From assembly GCA_016806645.1 (NCBI GenBank), contig JACSYO010001980.1:2461001-2525000 (forward strand): a stretch of 64,000 bases of DNA. The letters are read 5' to 3'. The position numbers and the translations under genes are program-made. The notes below the pieces were generated by a model. That model was given only the letters and a program-made list of their open reading frames with translations, had not been told where the DNA came from and searched no databases. Positions 35,165-47,881 of this stretch are shown one piece after another (within the stretch, counting starts at the first letter, position 1; each line of letters starts with the position of its first letter). Source of the stretch: Ophiodon elongatus (taxonomy: Eukaryota; Chordata; Actinopteri; Perciformes; Hexagrammidae).

Positions 35165-35728
35165 GCTGCGTTCACATCAAACGCGAAGCAAATTGTAAAA
35201 AGATTACATACAAAGTCAATGCAAAGACGCGAATGGACGCGAGTAATGCAAATTTGCGGCGGGCAGCTCGACTGGCGTGACGCGAAATCGCACGAGTTGA
35301 AAGTTTTCAACTGGGCTGAAAAAATTGCGTGACGCTGTCTCGCGAAAGCCTATCAGAGTTGAGATGCTTTTCTTGTCATCACTGACGTCCTGCAGTTGTT
35401 GAATCAAACTGGCTACTGGTCAGCCTCAAGTAGCGCTGGAAGTCATCCAGACGCAGTTCCTGGAGAAGTCGGCACCAAGCTGTGTGCAGCTACGGATAAT
35501 ATTATGAACCCAAACACGAGGGCGTTTGATGTTCCGATGTTTGTGGGACTTCCACAACATGTACAAAGCATAAATAGTTATTTCTTCCATGGTTTATGGT
35601 GGAAATGATAACTGTTTCCATGGAGATAAGCCACTCCCCCTCTCCAACGCGAATAACCACAAATAGTCCGGCGAGTAAACTGACACGAGTAACGCAACGC
35701 GAAAATTCACATCGCTTTTGGCGTGAGT
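35165..35728. mobile_element. Non-autonomous DNA transposon with terminal inverted repeats (Harbinger-like, tentative)
   Basis: The left end 35171-35194 ('ttcacatcaaacgcgaagca' then aatt) and the reverse complement of 35704-35727 agree at 17 of 24 positions, forming an imperfect terminal inverted repeat. The preceding 'gctgcg' and the CpG-rich subterminal 'gacgcgagtaatgca' and 'gacacgagtaacgca' resemble a well-known fish MITE type whose ends read 'gctgcgttcacaccaaacgc'. The interior of about 510 bp has no transposase signature; the 70-codon frame at 35396-35608 is unconvincing. CpG density here is far above the flanks. Superfamily assignment is from memory. Confidence 0.55.
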
Positions 35729-36310
35729 GTTTCTCCTTCTTCTAGTCTCCATTCTGTGTCTGTTTCTCAGTTAAAGGCCGGGTTCATATCGCCCATTGTG
35801 CAGGTGGGTAGACTGATTGGAATCCTCTTTTATGGGGAGCTGTCAGCGGATTCAGCTTGTGATAGTGAAACGAGGAATGGAGAGGTTCATGAGGATGGTA
35901 CTCCTGAGACGAAGAGAGACCGGGACCTCTGGCTCCACATGGAAGGAGGACGGACGGACGCTGGGTGGCTGGGTATGATAAGACATGTTGTCGCTGACAG
36001 AGGACGAGAGAAAGAGAGAGAGGACGAGAGAAAGAGAGTGAAAGCGAGACAGAGTGAAATGTAATGAATCTTATTTCATGACATATGTGTTTTTTTCCTA
36101 GAGAGAAGAGAAGGTCAAGAGTCATGTAGCTGGAGATAGAGCTTATTATGGAGCTCCTAAAGTCTCAGAATCACACATCACATTTTTCTCACCTATTTTA
36201 AAGGACATTATCGTAGGTCAACAAGTCCTCCTACCTGAAAGAGCAAAATGGATTATTTGTCATTGCCTTAAATCACATATAAGCGTTTAATGCCATGCCA
36301 CCCGTATGAT
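35729..36310. other. Non-coding, with a GA-rich tract
   Basis: A GAGA-type purine stretch lies at about 35998-36055. The 113-codon plus-strand frame covering it (35723-36064) becomes low complexity at its end and has no domain. Confidence 0.4.
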
Positions 36311-36366
36311 TAGGTATGGCCAAGATGAAACAACTAAAATTACTGGGTTCAGGAAAGATTGCAGCC
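36311..36366. repeat. Short fragment of a common fish interspersed repeat
   Basis: 'aacaactaaaattactgggt' and 'aggaaagattg' are a decayed version of the block at 5411-5490. It is short, so chance similarity is possible. Confidence 0.3.
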
Positions 36367-36810
36367 ATCTTTAAGAGAAACCATTAACTGTTATAGGTGC
36401 AAGGACATAAACACCAGCCAGTCCTCAATGCTTGCTTTTCACTTTCTTTACTGTTCATATAAAAATGTCACAGAATTGACCAGAAGGAATTGATCATCAT
36501 ATTTGTAATTCAAGAGCGAAGGGTCTCCATTATTATGTTCACTGAGCTAAAACTAATACAAATTTAACAGCCTGAAATAATCTCATGAAAGTTGTATTTT
36601 TCAGTTTTTGTTGAAACTTTATATAACTTTTTATGGACAAATTTGGGTCACAGGTGGGTTGCGGCAAGGTCGGTAATGAAATAACACCAGGAAGGACTGT
36701 TTGGCGTTAATTTGGTTCAAAAGTTCACAAAGCAAAGAAATGTATATGTAAAGATAATGAAGGATGTAATGTAGGAAATGAAGGCAAGCTGACCGCCACT
36801 GTTGAGAGTG
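36367..36810. other. Non-coding, nothing recognised
   Basis: AT-rich sequence without a supportable feature. Confidence 0.35.
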
Positions 36811-37075
36811 AGAAAATAAACTATTTTGCTTAGCGATTCATCATTTCAGTCATTTTTAACCCAAAAGGACAATTAACCAGACTTCCTGCTATTTATTGTC
36901 ATGCGAATTATTAAACTGATTATCTTTGGGTTTGTTGATGGGATAAAACAAGAAATTTTGAAATGATGATGGACGTTTTCCCCTATATTTCAAATGGTTA
37001 ATACATGAATTAATCATTGAGAAAATAGTCAGCAGATGAATTGATAATGAAAAGAAACGTTAGGTGCAGCTTTAA
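36811..37075 (-). mobile_element. MITE-like element, copy 3 of 5
   Basis: Read in reverse it starts at 'aaagctgcacctaacg', continues 'tttcattatcaattcatctg' and 'gactattttctcaatgatta', and retains 'cttgttttatc' and 'aacaaacccaaagataatca' of the family interior. It is almost full length, with indels. There are no coding sequences. Confidence 0.6.
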
Positions 37076-40000
37076 TGTAGGAAACCTAGCTGTTTCTTTG
37101 AACCACCATTGTGATTCATTGACACCAACCCTTCTTTAACTTTAGAAAATCCTCAAAGAAAACATTTCCAGTGGGCCTTTCATATTGGTTTTCCTGGAAC
37201 TGTCTTACCTTGAACAATTGGCCAACATCCTTGTAGAGAATTTTAATTAGAGCAATCTGAGCCGAAGTCTTCAATAGCTGTTTTGGCTTTGAGTGATGTG
37301 GGAGAATAGTGTGGAAGTGCTTTTCCTGTCACAGCTGCTGCTTCTGTCTGTCAGACTGTCTACTCGTCTACTTTCCTGTTGGCCACAGTTTGACAGCATA
37401 TATACCAGTGAGTGTGTTCTTTACTGCGTTTTTATATGGCAAATAAGTCATTTTGTTGTAATGGAGACAATTTGCTGTGGCAACTCTAAAATGCATGTAT
37501 TTACTGTAAGCAGTGGGCATTGATTCACTTAAACTACACTGGAATACATTTAATCCTGCAATAATATTATCCCAAAAAGCTTTTAGAGTGAAACATTATT
37601 ATACCTTCCAAAACAAATCATGTCAAACTTTTCACCCTGTTTGTGACACACAAGGGCTTGAGTGAAGCAACAATATTCCTCGTTCCCTCTTTCTTTTCTC
37701 TCTGGATATTTCCAAACTCACTCTTTTTTATGCCTGCACACTCAAATCTCTTCTTTCATTTGCATCAGGTCGAGAGGGCTCAGTGGGGTTTCAGCTGGCA
37801 CACATTTGATGGGAGATACAGTAGGAACGTTGCTCCCACACTTTTAGCAGTGATGACAGGCCGTGTTATCTTCATGCCGCCTTGCCCCTGAGATGCTCAC
37901 CACTGGGCTCCCTGAGAAAGCGATTAGGATTATTTAAATGTCAATTTATTTTCCTTGCCCACTATCGCAAACATGCCTCCTATTCTGTCAGTTGGGAAAA
38001 GTCTCTTGTAAGAAGCCAATGTAATTTAAGTTGACAAATCAAGTTTTATTTCAGGGCTCTGTGGGAATGGAGGGCTGAGATTGGTAAGTCCTCTCCTTTT
38101 AATGTTCCCACATCTCTCCCTGTATTCACATCTGTGTGATATTAACCTCTAACACTGCACCAGCTAAGCTTAATTAAAAGTGAATATTGAAAACAGAAAA
38201 GAAAAAAAGGCCTAGTTTTGTCTCCTACAGTAAAAAAAAAACAACTCATTTTCACATTCATTTTTATAAAAACTGGTTATTTAAATGTTCATTTGCAGCA
38301 GGTTTGATTTTAATTTCAACAATGATGCTGTCAAGCTGGTTTAAAAATGTGAGAAATGATTAATGAAAATTCTCAAAAAGAAGGTTTGAGTGTACTAACT
38401 TTCCAGACATTTACCTGATATCCTACAATCAAGTCCTATCTATGTTTGTGCCACACAAGCAGCTTTACAAAAGCAGCCTTATGCCCACAAGCTGGTGCTT
38501 TGTTTATTAGTCTCTCAGGAACTATTGTACACTGTTCACTGTTTAAATCTGCCACTGGAAAAATAACACTATACAACAATCAGTTCGCTTCACTTTACCC
38601 TAGGTGACAATTCACTGACCTGCCTTTTATTTTATTTCATCTTTTAAATCTTTTCTTTAAAAATCTCCTCCAAACATGTTTTAAGACACACACAAATACC
38701 CTGCTTGGAATCATAATTATTGACATAACTTAAAATTGTATCTTCTCAATTCGTCTAAATATTTATTATTTCACACGTTTAACCTACTTCACTGAAGAGT
38801 CCATTCTTCATGTTTACTGGAGACTTAAGCTTTCCACATCACACTTGTGCATATTGGACTGTGATTGGCTTGATCATAGAGTTGGAATTGGAAGAGTAAG
38901 GGAGATAGGAGGAGAGAAAAATAGAGAAAGATGGCTTATATTCTCTGAGCATTTAGGGGAGTTTTTCAGTTTGCAGGTGCCTCTGGGTTCCAAAGGTTTT
39001 CTGAGTGATGAAGGAACCCCTTCTTTTGGACAGAGACAGTGATTTTTCTATCTATTTTTGTAGCTGAGTTCTCTGCCTCTGTGACTACAGAGGCCAGGGA
39101 TGACATTATCAGGAGAGAGATTGAAAGAAGGGCAAGAAAGAAAAATGAACACACAATATTACCAAGAAGACTTCAAAGTTTTAAATAGAACCAGATTCTC
39201 AGATGCAAAAATGTGATTGCGGTTCCATTAATCTAGACAGAAAATACAATTACGTGTAAACGCCGGATAGATTCATTGGATTAAATCTTTCTGGTATTGC
39301 ATTTTGGTGCCTGATGATTCATTTTTATAGCCTGTGCAGGAGAAATTCTGCCATTGCAATTGCATACATTTTTCACATTATACCAGATGAATAGCTCTAC
39401 CTGTTGCACCTCGATTTTATTAGTATTTTCTCTAATGTTTAGAACCTTTCTGTGTCCATACCAATTGCTGTAGGTGTGTGTTTCATCAATGCAGCTTTAC
39501 AGAAATTGAAAACAATACTAATCACCAATATCATTCAGTTTTTCTTTGCCGATTGCTTGTGTTCACCATCTGCTTCCTCAACAACTCACCTTACTTACCT
39601 CAGCTGCAGGCTAGATGCCTTTTCATGATAGACAGAGCATCAAGCTGATTGACAGGTCTTGGGACTCGATGAACTATGTGAACTTGAGGCTATGAATGTA
39701 GAGCTGCCAATACATTTCACAGTAAAAAGTGGTAAAAGCTGCATAGGGATTGGATTTTAGGGATTAGCAGGCTGTCTGCATCCCAAGTTTTAGATCCGTT
39801 ACCTGCTGTATTCCAAATATAGACTAATTCAGGTTGCAGGTGGAAATAAACAAGCTGTCATCACTATGATGGAATTTCACTTATAAACCACAGTAAGGCT
39901 TTAGTGTTGTGTTGAACTGTATTTGCACAGCTTTTGCCAAGAAATATGTCCAGTATCTTCTGAAATACCTATAATATATATATATATATTGAATATATTG

Positions 40001-41299
40001 AATATATTGGGCTGTGATCAACTGCTACAACTGCAAAAAAAACTGAATTCAAAATCCATTAAACTCTGCTTCAAGTCACGAGGCATTTTATTCACCTTAG
40101 CATGCTCTTGCTCCATCAAAAAACAATGCACTCTGCATGTTTCCGAGCCACATGTTCACATGTTAATTTGCAAAAAGAAATTGGTAATCAAGTGATCTTT
40201 TAATTTTTTCTCCTGATCAAAAATATCCTCCTCTCAAATGTGAATATTTGCTGATTTTTGCTGGCGCTATTTTCTTTTTACCATATCCTAATATTTTATA
40301 GGTCAAACAATACATTTTTAACAGATTTGTTGACAAAGGAACCGTAATATCAACTGATTACAATGGAGATTGCAAATGTGTTGATTTAAATTTACAACAA
40401 AGCTAATTCTGAAAAGTAATGTCGCACCTTCACGTCCATCTTGTGGATGTCTGAGAATATTTTCTTTATTTCTCCAAAATACTTTCAACCAATCTCAGAC
40501 GAGTGTATTGTGTCTGAATAACACTCATATACATTCATCTGTCAGAAGAGAATGATTGCTGATTGTGATGTGCTTTCACACACGTTTAGTGAAACTGCTT
40601 TCAGTTTGAGTATGCCACAGCAGTAAAGGTGGCATTGCTAGAGAGCGCAACTCATAAATCAGCTGGTGGATTTGTCTACAGCAAAGCACAAAGACCGCAC
40701 AAAAATGCTTACGTAATGAGACAGAGGCACCTCATCAAACTCCCACATCAATAGACTGCCATTAGAAAGAAACCCCTTATCTAATAAACTTCAAATCTCT
40801 TTTTTCTGCTGCCTAATTGTTCATGAATGATTGATGGGCTTCTCAGAAAAGACCACCATCTCTTTGTCACGTGGAACCAAAGATATCACATAGTCTTTGT
40901 CTGTGGGGAGGAGTCATATCTGGTGGAGCGATATTAAACCATAGAGGTCCAAAAGCTAATAATATGCACACCCTTAGGCCTGGGTTTGTTAAAAGAGATA
41001 AGGAGATTAATCTTTGTCCCAGATCAGTGCAATTTATTGTGATATTGTTGGCGTGAGACAGCAGGCAAAGCTTGCTTTCTGGAAGGAAAAATAACCGAAT
41101 AAGAAAACCACAATGAGGTCACCCTTGAATGTCAGTAATTTCAGAGGTCTTTTTGAGAGAAACAAAACAGAAGTGGAGTGAGAGAGTTAGAGAATGGAGA
41201 GATAAAAAGCGCAGCATCGGCAAGTTTTGCCGTCTTTGATGGTGCTGAAAGGGAAATGTTCTGGATAGACAATCCATGCCTCTGGTGAAATTCTTTCAT
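37076..41299. other. Mostly unique non-coding sequence
   Basis: No gene is supported over 4.2 kb. A possible 29-base microexon with good flanking splice signals (38055-38083) is noted under findings. A short TA-rich motif with 'gaatatatt' repeats lies at 39970-40010. Confidence 0.4.
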
Positions 41300-41600
41300 T
41301 GTGTTTCATTTTTAACCCAGACGCTCCTCCAATCTTCCTCCTCTCATTCTTTCTTCCTTTTCCGCTTCCTTATTCACATTTGTCTCCTTCCCTTCTATGC
41401 CTCTTTCCACTTTCTTTCTTTAGGGCCCTCTCCCTCTTTCGCCTCTCTCTCCTATCTCTCTTCTTCATTTCAAACCATTCCAGCCTCTCCTTTTTTTTCT
41501 TTATTTCTCTCCAGCCATTTGCAAATTCCTTTTCTATTTTTTATACTTCCTTCTTTACCAAACCCTCAAACCCTTTCTTCTTTTATGCCCTACTCTCCAT
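41300..41600. repeat. Polypyrimidine tract
   Basis: About 300 bases mostly C and T on the plus strand. It produces Phe/Leu/Ser-rich overlapping open frames of 124 and 139 codons that are composition artefacts, not membrane proteins. Confidence 0.75.
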
Positions 41601-44600
41601 GCCGGCCAAAGTCATCCTCTGGGTTGCTGTTCTCATGCATGCAAACCACATTCAAATCTCCTCCAATATCTGACCAAGCACCTCGCTCACGCTAAGCTGC
41701 AGAGACCAATCCGTTACCTTAGCTGGCCCTTAAGCTGAATTCCCATCCTGAGGCTCAGTATGACCAAAGGCTTCAAGCATTCCCACCGACAGCCAACTTC
41801 CCAAAGGTGTGTAATTGGAGGGGAAAGTGGGGGTTGGTGTGTGTTTGTGCAGAGAGAGGGGAAGAGAGAATGCATGTGCAGCATTAGCAAACAAATGAGT
41901 TGTATAATCAATGTCCTCAAGTAGAGGTCAAGCTGTATAAGGCCTGCTGTTGGCTTTTATTGAGTGCCGGCTGAGCATGCTTGCCCTTGAAAAAGTAAGA
42001 CAGCGACCTGATTGAGATGCAGTGACAGAAACGGGTTATTTCACTGTGAAATTTCAGAGCTGGAAAGAAGAATAAGCAGATCTTGGACGGATTATGTCCA
42101 GATAATGGAATCATTCAGATCGAAAATGGAAGACGACGGTTTACCCTTGATCACGTCTTCTGTCTGCTTCCCTCCATCCCAGCCTCTCATTTTCTATCAC
42201 CCGCTCTGTATTATGCACACAAACACACACGCCCCTCTCCCTATGCTGTTCAGTGCTATTATTATTTTCTGTGAATTTCCGATGCAACGGAAACCTACAT
42301 GGAAAGCAGTCTCCAATTAGGGTGACTCGTTTCATGTCGAGGTGCCGTGCTGCATATAAAAAGGTAGAGAACGCATGAATAAGGAGGAGGTGAGCTGAGT
42401 CGGTGCTCATTGACAATGCGCACTTTCTTGCATTTGCACGCAAGCAGGGATGCACACATGCATGCACATCCCTAAAAAACTAAATCCCATCCTAAATGCC
42501 CCCAGACTCCCTCACTCCTGTTCATCTCCAAGGCTATTGGAATAGGAAATATCTGTATCATTTGCAACGGAGATGGAATAAAACATTAAAGGGGCTTCTC
42601 CAGCTACCCATAGTGCCTGCACAAGAGTGCAAATTAAAAAGTTTATCTTTCAAAGTGCCTGCTGTAAAGCAGATACCTAGAGCCTCAAGTGAGATGAAAT
42701 AATTTCTCTTTCTCAGGTACAGTGAAATCAATGCATTTTTTGTAAATATTTTCATTGTGAGAGCCTTTACAGGTCTGTTTGCTCTGATGGGAACTGATGG
42801 AAGCGAGGCTAAAGCTTCAAAATGTTGCTGGAAATTACAGCTCAAACTGATCGGAGATGCCGTACTCAATCCACCTTCTCTTTTTCTCTGCTGGTTTGTC
42901 TGTAAACTTTAATTCAGAGCACAGTATCCCACCATATGATAAAGTGGAACATAAACCAGCAGGTACTAAAATTGATGTTTATCTGGCGGCATTTTTTCTT
43001 ATTACTGTTACTATCACATCTTCTTTGCCTGGCACCAGCCTTATGCTTAGTTTCTCTGAGTCGGACAAAACCATCCGTTAAACCTCTACAGGGCTTTTCT
43101 ACATGGTCGAAATATACCAGCCAGCTAGGCAAAGCAAGGGGGATTTGGATGTATTCACAGCCACAGGGGGAGGAGAGAGGAAAGCAAAGGGAGCCAGCTG
43201 GGAAAAGACAATAATTCAGAATCTGCCAGACTTCTTCTTCAAGGCCTCTTTCCTCCCTAATTCCCCTGGGTGGAGGTGCACTTAGTCACTTAAGCTTTCT
43301 GGCCGTGTATCATGGAGGATTTGGATAGCATGGCCTTCTACTGTAACAGAGGCAGATTTAGACGTCTGCACTGGGGCCTCCTCTGCCACTTTGACACTTT
43401 AAATACACCCATTCTTGCTCCCTGTTTCTTACACCTCAAATCATCATCAAGGTTACAGGTAGAATGCTGTGCTGAAAAAGCACAGACTCTGATGTCTGGC
43501 TTTTGCTATATATGCAGTTTTGTTTATAGACTGTAAATTCTCAGATAAAAGCCGGTATTTATCTGTCTAGCACAAGCAAAAGGATGTTTATTACTTTGGA
43601 CTGTTGATGGTGGAATTGCAGTACCTGTGCCATAATGGCTCACTTGCTTAACTGCGAAATACAGTGCAAAATACAGTACATTATATTATAGTGGACTCTC
43701 TCCCAGATTTTATTGTTAGCTGTGCTGAAATAAAAGACACACGCCTTCGCATAGTCAAAGATATAAGTTGTTTGTTTCTACATTCCTGTAACATCTAGAA
43801 TAATAGCATTTATTTATGTTCGAGATGAAATAACACAAAATAAATTGTGTATGTGTCTTTCAGGACCTTCGCCTAACTCAGAAGTCATCCTTAACTAAAT
43901 AACATTACTTTAGGAATAACACTATTCAGACGGCTGGCGTCACCACAGAGTTTTTTTCACAAATGTATGACTTTATAATCTTACAAATTAATTAGTTTTT
44001 TCTGGAATATTTGCCACTTTAATCTTGGAGCTTTTTCTCTGACTATTACCCCCAGCTCTGTAATTATTATATTCTTTAGTCCTAATGAGCCATTGTCCCT
44101 GGTGGGCTTTGAATGTGAAACATCTGCAGAGAGGAGACTGTCCTCCCAAGAAGAATGACATGATCTTTTCCTTAACATAACCAAGTTATTTTGTGGCTAA
44201 ACCTCAACCAAACTTTAAGGATAGCATTGTCACATTATACAACAAATTAATGATACAGGAGAGATTTGTAACAGTTTTGGAAGGCACTGGAAGTAAATGT
44301 CGTCCTGCATAAAGAGGTGTCAGGTCAGAAAACAGTTCCCTAAGTTGTTCTGGAGGACACGGACAAATCACTTGTTGGCAGGAAGTGTGAAGTTTTATTG
44401 ACAGTATTCTTGAGCATGATATGACACTGTTGTTGTACTGATGGAATTTATGTTGTGGAAATCTTGAATTTAACACAACAGGTAAATATGGAGTAAGCGT
44501 TGAGTCTGTGTTAAGCGCCAAAAGCAGCAACAGTCAATTAGAACAGCAGCCAATCAGCAAGCAGGGTTATCTCGTACTAAAATAAGATAAAGTTTTAAAC

Positions 44601-46014
44601 AGGGACTATTAGAAATAAAAGTGACAATGGCCACTGTTTTACTATTTTGATTTATATTACAGTGTGCCCATCAGATAGTGTTAATAAAGAATTTCACTTA
44701 CAACAAGCAGGGAGCTTTATTTCACATATTATTCACCCTCACATTTTTTAAAAATCTATGTCTCCCAATGAGAGGTCAACACCAAAAACAGGGTGTGACT
44801 TCCACATTCTCAAAATTAGTCAGATGATGAAAACCATCAAACACCTAATCAGGAATGTGGTCATTTTAAAGAGGGAAAAGTCTGTTGATGATTTCAGAAG
44901 AATGAGTTATTGATTGTATTGAACCCATCTCATGCATGAACAATTGGAAGAAATTGAGCTCATTCAAATTTTTTAATAATTTATTGTAGACAATGAGCCC
45001 TAAATGAGTTATCGATATTGAATGTAATTGATATTGAATAAGACTCATGCATGAGAAATTCATTTGAGGATCCCATTGTGGGGTCACTTTACTGGCTCTT
45101 GGCGGTCTAATTGTAATTGAGTGAGATAAAGAAGAAACCATCCAGTCATGACATGTGAATGAATCCTGACTATATATCAACAGCACTATGTTTTCACGGT
45201 GACAGATATCGTAGTTCAAATGTTTGGAGAGTGGCCAGCGACAGGGAGAGGATCTTCTCACCGAGGCAACCTCTAACTGGGTCACAGCAAGGCAAAGAAA
45301 TAGAGAAGAAAATAGAACTGAGATAAATCTGGGTGAGGTATGAGGTTCTTTTGGAAAGAGTCTGCATGTGAGGATAAGAGGTGCGATGGGCTGGTGCGTC
45401 TCACTACATTTGACACGTCTCTCAGCCTCTGGCATCAGATAAGTCACTCCGCTCAGAAGAAGTATTTTGAAATCTCCGGGCTTATGATAACTCCTGTTGG
45501 ATCCGCTTAGGTAGACTTGAAAGATTAATGTGGACCATTAAAAAGTGATGATAGAAGTAGTAGTTGACTAAGCCCATTTCAACACAACAGATCTTTCAAA
45601 ATAGTTCACCTTTCAAACAGCTTTTGTTTGTTCAGTAAATCTTCAAGTTCATATTTTATAAGCGATGGAATGATTATTTTTCAGTCCGATGGTTGGCCTA
45701 CATTTCAATGTGTTTGTGGACTTTATAGTCTGAGTTCATGTATACGGTGTTATTTTCCTTGGCACTGCTCGTTTCAGCTACCAAGTTGTTCCTCTCTTCA
45801 ATAAATATAAATTAATTTGTGCACTCTGTGAATATTTCCTTGGAAAGACATCCCCTGAAGAATTGAGAACAATAAATGTTAAATATTTTCATAAACTACT
45901 TATTGATTCAAGTTGTGTTGGCAAAAAAGTAGAGCACTTTTGTTATATAGCAGTTGTTTTTCTCAAAACTGCTGTTCTTGTAGGAAAGGTGGCGTAAAAG
46001 TATGAAGTATATCA
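41601..46014. other. Mostly unique non-coding sequence
   Basis: No gene is supported over 4.4 kb. The 193-codon minus-strand frame at 44866-45447 is the longest in this part, but it shows no domain, signal peptide or splice structure. The complex, non-repetitive stretch at about 42600-42850 could be conserved sequence, but that needs comparison. Confidence 0.4.
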
Positions 46015-46310
46015 GCAACTATTAATTATTATCATGATTATTTCATACATCAATTACTTTTTCAATTAACGGATTCATTATTTAGTCAAGAAAAAGTTAA
46101 TTCTCAGATCCCCGGGAGATTTTTGGGAATTTCTGGTGATTTTCAAGCCAACAGTCTAAAACCCAAAGATGCTCAATTTAAAATGGTAAAATGCTGAAAA
46201 AAAATCTGCAATACCTTGCATTTGAGAAGCTGGAACCAGTTATGTTTGATATGTTTTGATTGATTAATGACTTAAACGAATAATTGATTATTAAAATAGT
46301 TGCCAATCAA
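46015..46310 (+). mobile_element. MITE-like element, copy 4 of 5 (best preserved orientation reference)
   Basis: It starts 'gcaactattaattattatc', contains 'aacagtctaaaacccaaaga', 'tgctcaattta' and 'tttgagaagctggaaccagt', and ends 'ttattaaaatagttgcc'. These blocks match a family that I recognise as extremely common in percomorph fish. It is about 300 bp and non-coding. The AT-rich ends with repeated 'attgatta' are typical. The terminal repeats are too decayed here to define the transposon superfamily. Confidence 0.6.
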
Positions 46311-46628
46311 CGTCCTCTAAACAAATAGTTTCTGCACTAAAACAAAGCATTTTACGATTATTTAAAGTAGCCAAATAAACATTTAATAACAACATAAAAT
46401 AAACTCCATGAGTAAACAATCAAGAAGTATTTTTTTACCAAATGTTTTTATTTCAATAAGCATCTCCATATTGTGTGCTCATATTGTTATTTACTGTTAC
46501 ATAACTGATCAGGTTGAATAGTCAAGTCAAGCCAACAATCAACTCTTTCTGTCAGGTGAAAGGAGGGCACCAATATTTTTGTCTAATACTTAAAGTTGCA
46601 CACTGGACATTGTTTTGACCCACTCTCT
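46311..46628. other. Non-coding, nothing recognised
   Basis: AT-rich spacer of about 320 bases between a MITE copy and a microsatellite. Confidence 0.35.
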
Positions 46629-46685
46629 TCTCTCTCTCTCTCTCACACACTCACACACACACACACACGCACGCACACACGCATG

Positions 46686-46724
<39 letters not shown>
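46629..46724. repeat. Compound (CT)n(CA)n microsatellite
   Basis: CT units pass into CA units with a few CG-containing interruptions. A second CA run follows at about 46764-46780. Confidence 0.93.
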
Positions 46725-46726
<2 letters not shown>

Positions 46727-47315
46727 TCAGACAATAAAACTACACAACATACAAAATAAAGCAAACACACACACACACACATTTTCTGTGCAGGGCAGAG
46801 GGGAGTTGGTTTTCTACCTGTCAAGATAACTGTAACAACTCTCTTTAAACTTTGCCAGCCTCGCTGATGTGAAATAATGGCTAATCTCTGTGAAGTACTA
46901 CAAGAAACACACCCAGGGAGGACTGTCAGCAAGGTACAGTCTGTGTGTGTGTTCTCATTGGTTTGTGTCTTTGTATCCTTGAGAGAAGGAGGCTGTATCA
47001 CTGTGTGTGTGTGTGCGCCCCTGAATACTTGTAAATCACCGGTGGTATTAGAGGGCATCACGCAGTGTTTCTGTCTGGCTAATAAAATAACTGGAGGCTG
47101 CTTCCGAGACACCCACAATGAGACACCACCTCGTTCCTTAATCTGTGGCCCTCCTTCCAGTTCACCATGACCCGACTCTTCAAAATCAAAACTCACTGTC
47201 CCATCAGGTGGACACTTATGTGCCGGCCTCAGCGTTTGTTTGTGAGAAAATATATGTGTGTGTGCATGAGCGTGTGTTTTCCTTTACATGCAAACACACA
47301 AAAAGAGCATGTCCA

Positions 47316-47318
<3 letters not shown>
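46725..47318. other. Non-coding between two microsatellites
   Basis: No gene is recognised. The 181-codon minus-strand frame spanning 46651-47196 includes the CA repeat at one end and has no domain, so I do not call it. Confidence 0.4.
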
Positions 47319-47364
<46 letters not shown>

Positions 47365-47371
47365 GTGTGTG
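47319..47371. repeat. (GT)n microsatellite
   Basis: About 26 GT units with a single GC interruption near the end. Confidence 0.95.
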
Positions 47372-47706
47372 AGATCTCTGCTTTTCCCTCTTCATACCAT
47401 ATTACAGTTATTAAAAGCAGCGATCAGGCGAGGTGATAGAAATTAAATGGTCCCTCCTATCCGCTGGTTACCTGACCGTTTAAATGTAAATGTGAAATAG
47501 ACATGGAAAGGTTTGCCTTAACTAAAGATATGTACAGAGACGAGAGCAGCTAAATTTCATTCCAAGTAGGAGATCAACATCGGCCTTTGTGACCACTTTC
47601 AAAGTGATATTATACAATATAGTGTGGAGCCACCACATATAATGGAGTAAAGGAATAGGAAATATATGAGGGAAAGAACACCAAGTTTTAGATCGTGACA
47701 GTGAAA
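47372..47706. other. Non-coding, nothing recognised
   Basis: Unique-looking spacer of about 335 bases up to the palindrome. Confidence 0.35.
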
Positions 47707-47777
47707 CAATACCAGGACCCTGACAGTATCATGACATTGTGATGCACTGTCATGATATTGTCAGGATCCGGGTATTG
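47707..47777. repeat. 71-bp imperfect palindrome (30-bp arms, 11-base loop)
   Basis: The left arm 47707-47736 and the right arm 47748-47777 are reverse complements at about 27 of 30 positions. The arms contain 'cctgacagtatcatgaca' and 'tgtcatgatattgtcagg'. It could be a palindromic MITE or one end pair of a small DNA element. It is not a bacterial-style terminator and it lacks a gene to serve. Confidence 0.75.
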
Positions 47778-47881
47778 TACTGGTTCAGTATGCATGATAC
47801 CTGAACTTGAAGCAGCTTTGTGCAGCGGTAGATGTGGTCAGAGGCATTATGTTATCTGGTTGTCTTTTCATCTACATTCGT
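47778..47881. other. Short spacer
   Basis: About 100 bases between the palindrome and the next repeat, with no recognised feature. Confidence 0.3.

Noticed and set aside
35723..36064. 113-codon plus-strand frame ending in an Arg/Glu-rich segment
   Set aside because: The charged tail is translated GAGA repeat; the frame begins at the edge of a DNA transposon and has no domain.
41276..41695. Overlapping Phe/Leu/Ser-rich frames resembling a membrane protein
   Set aside because: They arise from a polypyrimidine tract; two frames are open at once, which is a composition effect.
44866..45447. 193-codon minus-strand open frame, the longest outside mobile elements
   Set aside because: No domain, no low-complexity-free core with recognisable motif, no splice or promoter context. 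A frame of this length is expected occasionally in 64 kb of vertebrate DNA.
46651..47196. 181-codon minus-strand frame
   Set aside because: Its end is translated CA repeat and the rest has no motif.
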